Below are positions 59,252-64,000 of a stretch of DNA of 64,000 nt, piece after piece. Each line of letters starts with the position of its first letter. Within the stretch, counting starts at the first letter, position 1. The notes below the pieces were generated by a model. It did not search any database. It had not been told where the DNA came from and saw only the letters and a program-made list of their open reading frames with translations. The translations under genes were made by a program, and so were the position numbers. This stretch comes from Irpex lacteus (taxonomy: Eukaryota; Basidiomycota; Agaricomycetes; Polyporales; Irpicaceae), in contig MQVO02000007.1 in assembly GCA_001986395.2 (NCBI GenBank), positions 930,001 to 994,000 of the forward strand. The letters are read 5' to 3'.

Positions 59252-60579
59252 ATGGTGAGTAACGGCTCTTGTCCGACGCGAACGTAACGGAGACTGACGC
59301 GATCTTTGGCGCGGTGTTTTGCGGCGCAGAGTGATACACAATCCATTGAACAACCGAAAGCCTCGACGAGCTCGACGGCCGAGTCAATAAAGTCGTTCGT
59401 TGCAGGAGGTGTTGGAGGTGTTGCAGCGGTAGTAGTTGGTGTGTAGAGTTATATACTCTCAGAATAGACACATTAGCTCAATTCTACACTTCTAGGACAT
59501 CCTTTTGACCTTACCAAAACCCGCCTTCAGACCGCTGCGCCAGGCACATACACTGGAGCTATCGATGTTGTGAAGAAAACTCTGGCTCGCGACGGCGCAA
59601 CTGGGTACGCTCATTGTTCCCGTTCCCAGATTTAGAGCAAGGAACTCATGCAATACATTCCAGTTTGTACCGTGGTGTTGTTCCACCTCTACTGGGAGTC
59701 ACCCCGATCTTCGCTGTATCCTTCTGGGTGAGTCATTTGCCACATAATTCACATGCATGTGGACTCAACGGATTATCAGGCCTATGATACCTCGAAAGCC
59801 CTCATTTACGCTGTCACGCCCCACAGAACGAGCAAAGAGCTTTCTGTCGCAGAATACGCCGCGGCTGGTTTCCTCTCGGCAATTCCTACGACGCTAGTGA
59901 CAGCTCCTGTCGAACGCGCCAAGGTTCTTCTACAGGTCCAGGGCCAAAGCGCAGGGGGCACGCATTACAACGGTGTCTTCGACGTTGTGAAGCACCTGTA
60001 CCGTGAAGGCGGCATTCGCAGTGTGTTCCGCGGTTCGGTTGCAACAGTAGCGCGTGATGGGCCTGGTAGTGCAGCGTACTTTGCTGCCTATGAGGTCACG
60101 AAGGGGCTCTTGACCACCAAGGGCTCTACCGACCTTAACCTTGGCGCTGTCATTTTCGCTGGTGGAATGGCTGGTGTTGCAATGTGGTCAATAGCTATCC
60201 CGCCGGATGTACGTCATAGTATGAGGAAATCTGAATCAATGAGCAGTACTGAGAGGTTTTCTTACAGGTTATCAAGTCGAGGATTCAGTCCGCCCCAACG
60301 GGAACGTACTCTGGATTCCTCGACTGTGCACGCAAGACAATTGCTGTGGATGGAGTCAGTGCGCTGTGGAGAGGTTTGGGTCCCGCCATGGCTCGAGTAA
60401 GTCGTTTAATTCACTTGCTCTCGCTACTCTCGTTAACGAAAGTGATCAGGCCTTCCCTGCAAATGCCGCAACCTTCGTAAGCACCTCTTGTAACCTGTAT
60501 CAAGATGCAGCTGACCTTGCGCCTTCTAATTCAGCTTGGAGTGGAAGCCACGAAGAAATTGCTAGAGTCCTATTTGTAA
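59252..60579 (+). CDS. CRC1: Mitochondrial carnitine/acylcarnitine carrier
   Basis: A three-repeat mitochondrial carrier. Each repeat shows the Px[DE]xx[KR] signature: GHPFDLTKTRLQTA, TAPVERAKVLLQVQGQ and IPPDVIKSRIQSAP. PVERAKVLLQVQGQ, RDGPGSAAYFAAYEV and IPPDVIKSR.Q.AP.GTY are typical of the carnitine carrier subgroup, which moves acylcarnitines and carnitine across the inner membrane for fatty-acid and acetyl-unit use. The first coding exon is the ATG alone; a 75-nt intron follows and the next exon begins SDTQSIEQPKASTSSTAESI. Without this intron the reading frame stops. The last intron joins FPANAATF to LGVEATKKLLESYL. A full-length, ordinary carrier otherwise. Confidence 0.93.
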
Positions 60580-60881
60580 TCTTATCTAGGGACCTTGAAG
60601 ATATATACATTGGATCTTTACTCCGGAACATCGTCGTCGAGAAGTCGGTCCACACCGGATGCTATGTATGCAGGTTTCGTCGACGTCCAAGGCGAAGCAT
60701 TGCTTCATTGACAACTACGTCTAAACATAGAATATGTGTTATATGAGTGTACATGGTAGTAGGGATACATTTTGACTATTCCGGTATTTACACAAATTCC
60801 AAGGATATGAGTGGATGAATAAAGAACTGGATGAAGATGAAGAAAGTTCAAACTCTATGCAAACAAGCTGCGTTTTGGGGT

Positions 60882-62866
60882 TCACTTCCGCCAACTGGAC
60901 GGAATTTTGAAGACAACGTCCGACCACACACCCAACCTTCCACGTTCCCAGTCTTCGAGGTACGACAGCCCGGCACTGCCGCGACGTCCTTCCTCCTCCT
61001 TGAGCCGCATCTCTGCGTCGCACCAGAAGAGAACCCAGTCTCCCATCCGGATGTGTCCGGTACTGCGCTCAAAGTACCACTTGTTCACAGGGTTGTTGGC
61101 CCGACTACGCCACACGAGGTCGCGGCCCTCACCCACACCTTCCTTGCCTCCGTTGGGATTCGCCGAGAAAGGTAGACCGAGACCGTACGACTCGTCGTGG
61201 AGAGCGACCCACAGGAAGTCCACCGTGCCGTCTCCCTGATGGCTAGGAAGCACAGCGAACTTATCCAAGTAGGTGATCGGTGCAAACGCCCCTGGAGTGC
61301 CCGCAGGGCATTGCTCTGTAGTAACGATTGCCGCGCCAGCGTAGTCCCCTGCGACAATGACGAAGTCAAGGCATTCGTCGAGTCGTTTCCAGAACGGCGC
61401 TTCGTCCAACTCACGGCCGAAAGACTGCTCGAGGAGCGCTTTCAACTTCGTGCGGTCAATCTCCGAGGCCGAGCGAATGACACGGACGTCGAGGCCGCGC
61501 CGAAGGATGGTAGGAGTGTGAGAGTCGATCCTGCGGTTTCCCTGCAGGAGGGCGTGAGGGAGGCTAGAGCTGACGGCGGGCTTATTCGTGATGAGATTCG
61601 CGATCAGAGAGCTAGGAGAGCGGTGGGAAACCATGACTGCCGAGGACGAAGGAGGCATGTAGGAGAGGCATGTGCGCGCCAGTGCTAAATTTGACAGTGC
61701 CGAGGGATGTGTCGACTTCCAGCGAGGATCAAAGGTGTTGCGGATGTATGAGTATTCAGAAGCAAGGTTCACCAGCAGATGAGGCATGCCATCACGAGCG
61801 TATGAAGGAACTCCTCCTTCCTTATTGATGAGCATAAGTCGTAGAGGGGTAAGGTCGATGTCGCTGTCGTCCGGCATCTCGTGCTTAGTTTCGGCTGCCG
61901 CCTCAACCATCCCTCGGGTGAGAGCAGCGATCACATCGTTGGCATCGACGCGAACTGAGCGGAGAAACGAGTCGAGAGCCATGGGAGGAAGCACCGGAAT
62001 CTCGCCCGCCTTCAAGGCGGACCGGATGGGAATCAAGTCTGCTGGGAAAGTGTGTGCCTCGGGAGTATACTCGGTAGGCTTTGCAGAAGTTTCTTCTTCG
62101 CCAGGTTTTGGGCCTAAACGGACGACCGCACCGAGTACAGGGCGAGCTTTTGCACCGTATTTCTCGAGGGCAGACACAACACGCATAGTCTCCTCCATGA
62201 CTGCTGCACGTTCGCCGCTCTCACCTTTGGGCAGATCATCCTTCTCTACGACGATGACACTGACAAGGCCGAGCTTTTCCAAGTAGATCATACCACGGGC
62301 GATACTCTCCAGCTGACGCTCCGTGAAAGGCCCTTGCAGCTTCACGAGGGCAGTTCGTCGGACAATGGGGTTAAGGATAGATGCGATGACAGGACTCTGG
62401 ATCTGGGACTGTTTCTGTTCCATGGCGATATCCGGAGGGCGTGTCTCAGTGGACGGCTTTATTGACTCTTGGACGTCTTTGATCATATCCTGGGGAGGGG
62501 AAACTTTCTTTGGCTTCATAGCACGAAGACCAAAGTCGGCTAGATAACCACGCGTGTCACGCAGCGATGGGTTCGCGCGGAGGATGGACATGATGAAATC
62601 CTACACCATCAATGTCAGTCACGCCGCATAGTGCTTGGGGACTCTGACTCTTACATTATCGGCAACTTCATCGACGTCCGGGGGTGGCTTAGGTTCTCGC
62701 AAACTGCGTATCGTCTACGAAGAAAGTCAATATGCTGTGGCGCGACAGGCCGCACAAAGACGAGGCGTACTGCATAGAAAGCCTTGAAAGTCTGAGCGGA
62801 TCGCGAGTTCAACGCGACGTGCGACGGCTTGCGGGCTGTCCTGGCTGCAGTTGAGAGCATGGTCAT
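60882..62866 (-). CDS. ARG2: Mitochondrial N-acetylglutamate synthase
   Basis: Three exons, about 620 residues. The N-terminus MTMLSTAARTARKPSHVALN is basic and Ser/Ala-rich, fitting a mitochondrial presequence. An amino-acid-kinase-like region (ALVKLQGPFTERQLESIARG, YLEKLGLVSVIVVEKDDLPK) precedes a GNAT-type domain with DFVIVAGDYAGAAIVTTE, ITYLDKFAVLPSHQGDGTVD and LVWRSRANNPVNKWYFERST. YLDKFAV...QG.G..D and WRSR..N..N.WYF are the vertebrate/fungal NAGS signature. The enzyme makes N-acetylglutamate, first step of arginine synthesis. It is usually feedback-inhibited by arginine. Two introns near the 5' end rejoin FKAFYA to TIRSLREPKPPP and VADN to DFIMSILRANPS. Confidence 0.95.
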
Positions 62867-63743
62867 CGGAGGGGGGAGAGTGAGGAGAGCGAGGACGTCG
62901 AGAGGCGGTATAAATAATGAGTCATGGGATGTGGTGAGTGAAAAAGTGATTGGACCCTAGCAAGAAGTCTCTGCAATTCACCGGCGCTCCAGCCATACCG
63001 TCGGCGCTCTCCACCCAATGGCAGATTTCCGACCTCAGGACAGCCTCATGCAGAAAGCAATCAGAGTGCAATCAGCCAGTGATTCTACTTATTGAGCTCT
63101 TATTGAGCTCTTACTGCCAGACGCAGTACGTATTTAATGACTCTCCGGCCACATGTCGGTACATAACCAATTACCCTTTCGACGAACGGTCTTGTCGCGA
63201 ATTCCTCGCACCTCTTCTCGCGCATCTCTCTTCACATGCGGAACAGGACCGAATGAACCTACGGCAACACAGTCTAATGAAACCGCCACAAACGTTGTAT
63301 CCCACTTAGGACGGTCGTCGTTTTCCAAGTACATATCATGTCCGTGGACATGTGCTTCGCAGTAGATGCTCGGCTTTTGTTCTTACATGTATTGCGATGT
63401 TTGCAGTGTGATAGATCTGATATACACGTTGCTTCTTCGTACTGGAATAGATGGACGGCTGTGAGGAGCAACGCCGTGCTGGCGCTACTGAGAGCCAGGT
63501 ACACCAGCAACTGGTGTTTCCGAGGACAAACATGAGTGTGATGAAACTGCGAAATGCCCGGTAAGCGACCAGCCACACCGGGCGCAGTAAACAGAGCATC
63601 AGGTACTCACGTTAACGTTGATGTCTACAAGGGGGATTGCGTATTTAGAAAGAAAGAATGCGGTACTGTCGGACATTGGGATTCTTGAACGCGGAAGATA
63701 TCAGTGTACTTGGAAGTGGGCAAAGGCAGACGCTGGAACATAC
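62867..63743. other. Promoter of ARG2 and unresolved 3' part of the edge gene
   Basis: About 880 bp. It holds the ARG2 promoter and an 11-bp tandem pair (TTATTGAGCTC at 63089-63110). On the minus strand it probably also contains the terminal exons of the gene entering from the right edge, which I could not resolve. Short open frames are otherwise unconvincing. Confidence 0.4.
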
Positions 63744-64000
63744 GCTTGTTACCGTCACAATCGAGTCTTCGCTCATCATGACGGCATTGAAGGTGTGGTT
63801 TTCGTGTGTGGGCACTCGGATTGTTTTCGCACGGTAAGGTAAATATGTCTTGACGGGGCGTTCCAGGATCGGCCCCAGATTGAGCGTAGTTGGGCTCTGC
63901 ACGACTGTAGTCACTGGATGATCACGATCAAGCCCCTCTGCGATGTCTTTCTTTACCGCTAATTGGTTAAAGTCCAGTATTTGGATAGCCTTCGGTCCTA
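63744..64000 (-). CDS. Partial exon of an F-box-family-like protein running off the window
   Basis: Open from the right edge: GPKAIQILDFNQLAVKKDIA, VTTVVQSPTTLNLGPILERP, then VKTYLPYRAKTIRVPTHENH and AVMMSEDSIVTVTS before a GTATGT donor. The LPYR...MMSEDSIV text resembles the C-terminal propeller part of the expanded Agaricomycete F-box proteins (LPYR...VMLDDERI). That resemblance is from memory and short. The F-box itself would be beyond the window. The 5' portion and true stop are not visible. Confidence 0.4.

Overview
The window is nuclear DNA of a filamentous basidiomycete, most likely an Agaricomycete. Genes are close together, often only 100-400 bp apart, and are cut by many introns of about 48-75 nt with GTRNGT donors, CTRAY-type branch points and YAG acceptors. 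The gene set is typically fungal: Rac1, seipin, Kre6/Skn1-type glucan synthesis protein, Rab-GDI, Rav1, Yhm2, carnitine carrier and acetylglutamate synthase. Product names rest on protein patterns recognised by eye. No database search was run.

Left part (1-23 kb): the 3' end of a possible TRAPP subunit, an Mpv17/PMP22 membrane protein, the mitochondrial carrier Yhm2, an F-box protein, a long coiled-coil protein, sedoheptulose-bisphosphatase Shb17, a gene-poor stretch with possible F-box debris, Rac1, a large single-pass membrane protein, and an LCCL-domain multipass membrane protein.

Middle (23.165-30.678 kb): a 7.5-kb segment with the anatomy of an intact DNA transposon. It has imperfect terminal inverted repeats of about 138 and 165 bp, whose inner 87 bp are about 92% identical. 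It is flanked by an exact 9-bp direct repeat, CGCACTGAT. Its cargo is a divergent pair, a DUF6589-type protein and a RecQ-type helicase, sharing a 205-bp promoter. It sits in what would otherwise be a roughly 370-bp divergent promoter between the LCCL gene and a small conserved gene. This is the main discovery candidate.

Right part (30.9-64 kb): a small conserved protein, an unknown protein, seipin, an SH3BGR-like protein, low-molecular-weight tyrosine phosphatase, methylmalonate-semialdehyde dehydrogenase, Kre6/Skn1, two related Rap1/Myb-like proteins flanking a xylose-reductase-type aldo-keto reductase, Rab-GDI, Rav1, a fasciclin membrane protein, the carnitine carrier, acetylglutamate synthase, and one exon of a gene running off the right edge.

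Most genes are independent housekeeping units. Themes are mitochondrial transport and metabolism (Yhm2, carnitine carrier, acetylglutamate synthase, MMSDH), membrane traffic and vacuolar function (GDI, Rav1, possible TRAPP), and cell surface or polarity (Rac1, Kre6, fasciclin, LCCL). Splice details of interest are a GC-AG intron in rac1, a 7-nt microexon in shb17, and an intron directly after the start codon of the carnitine carrier.
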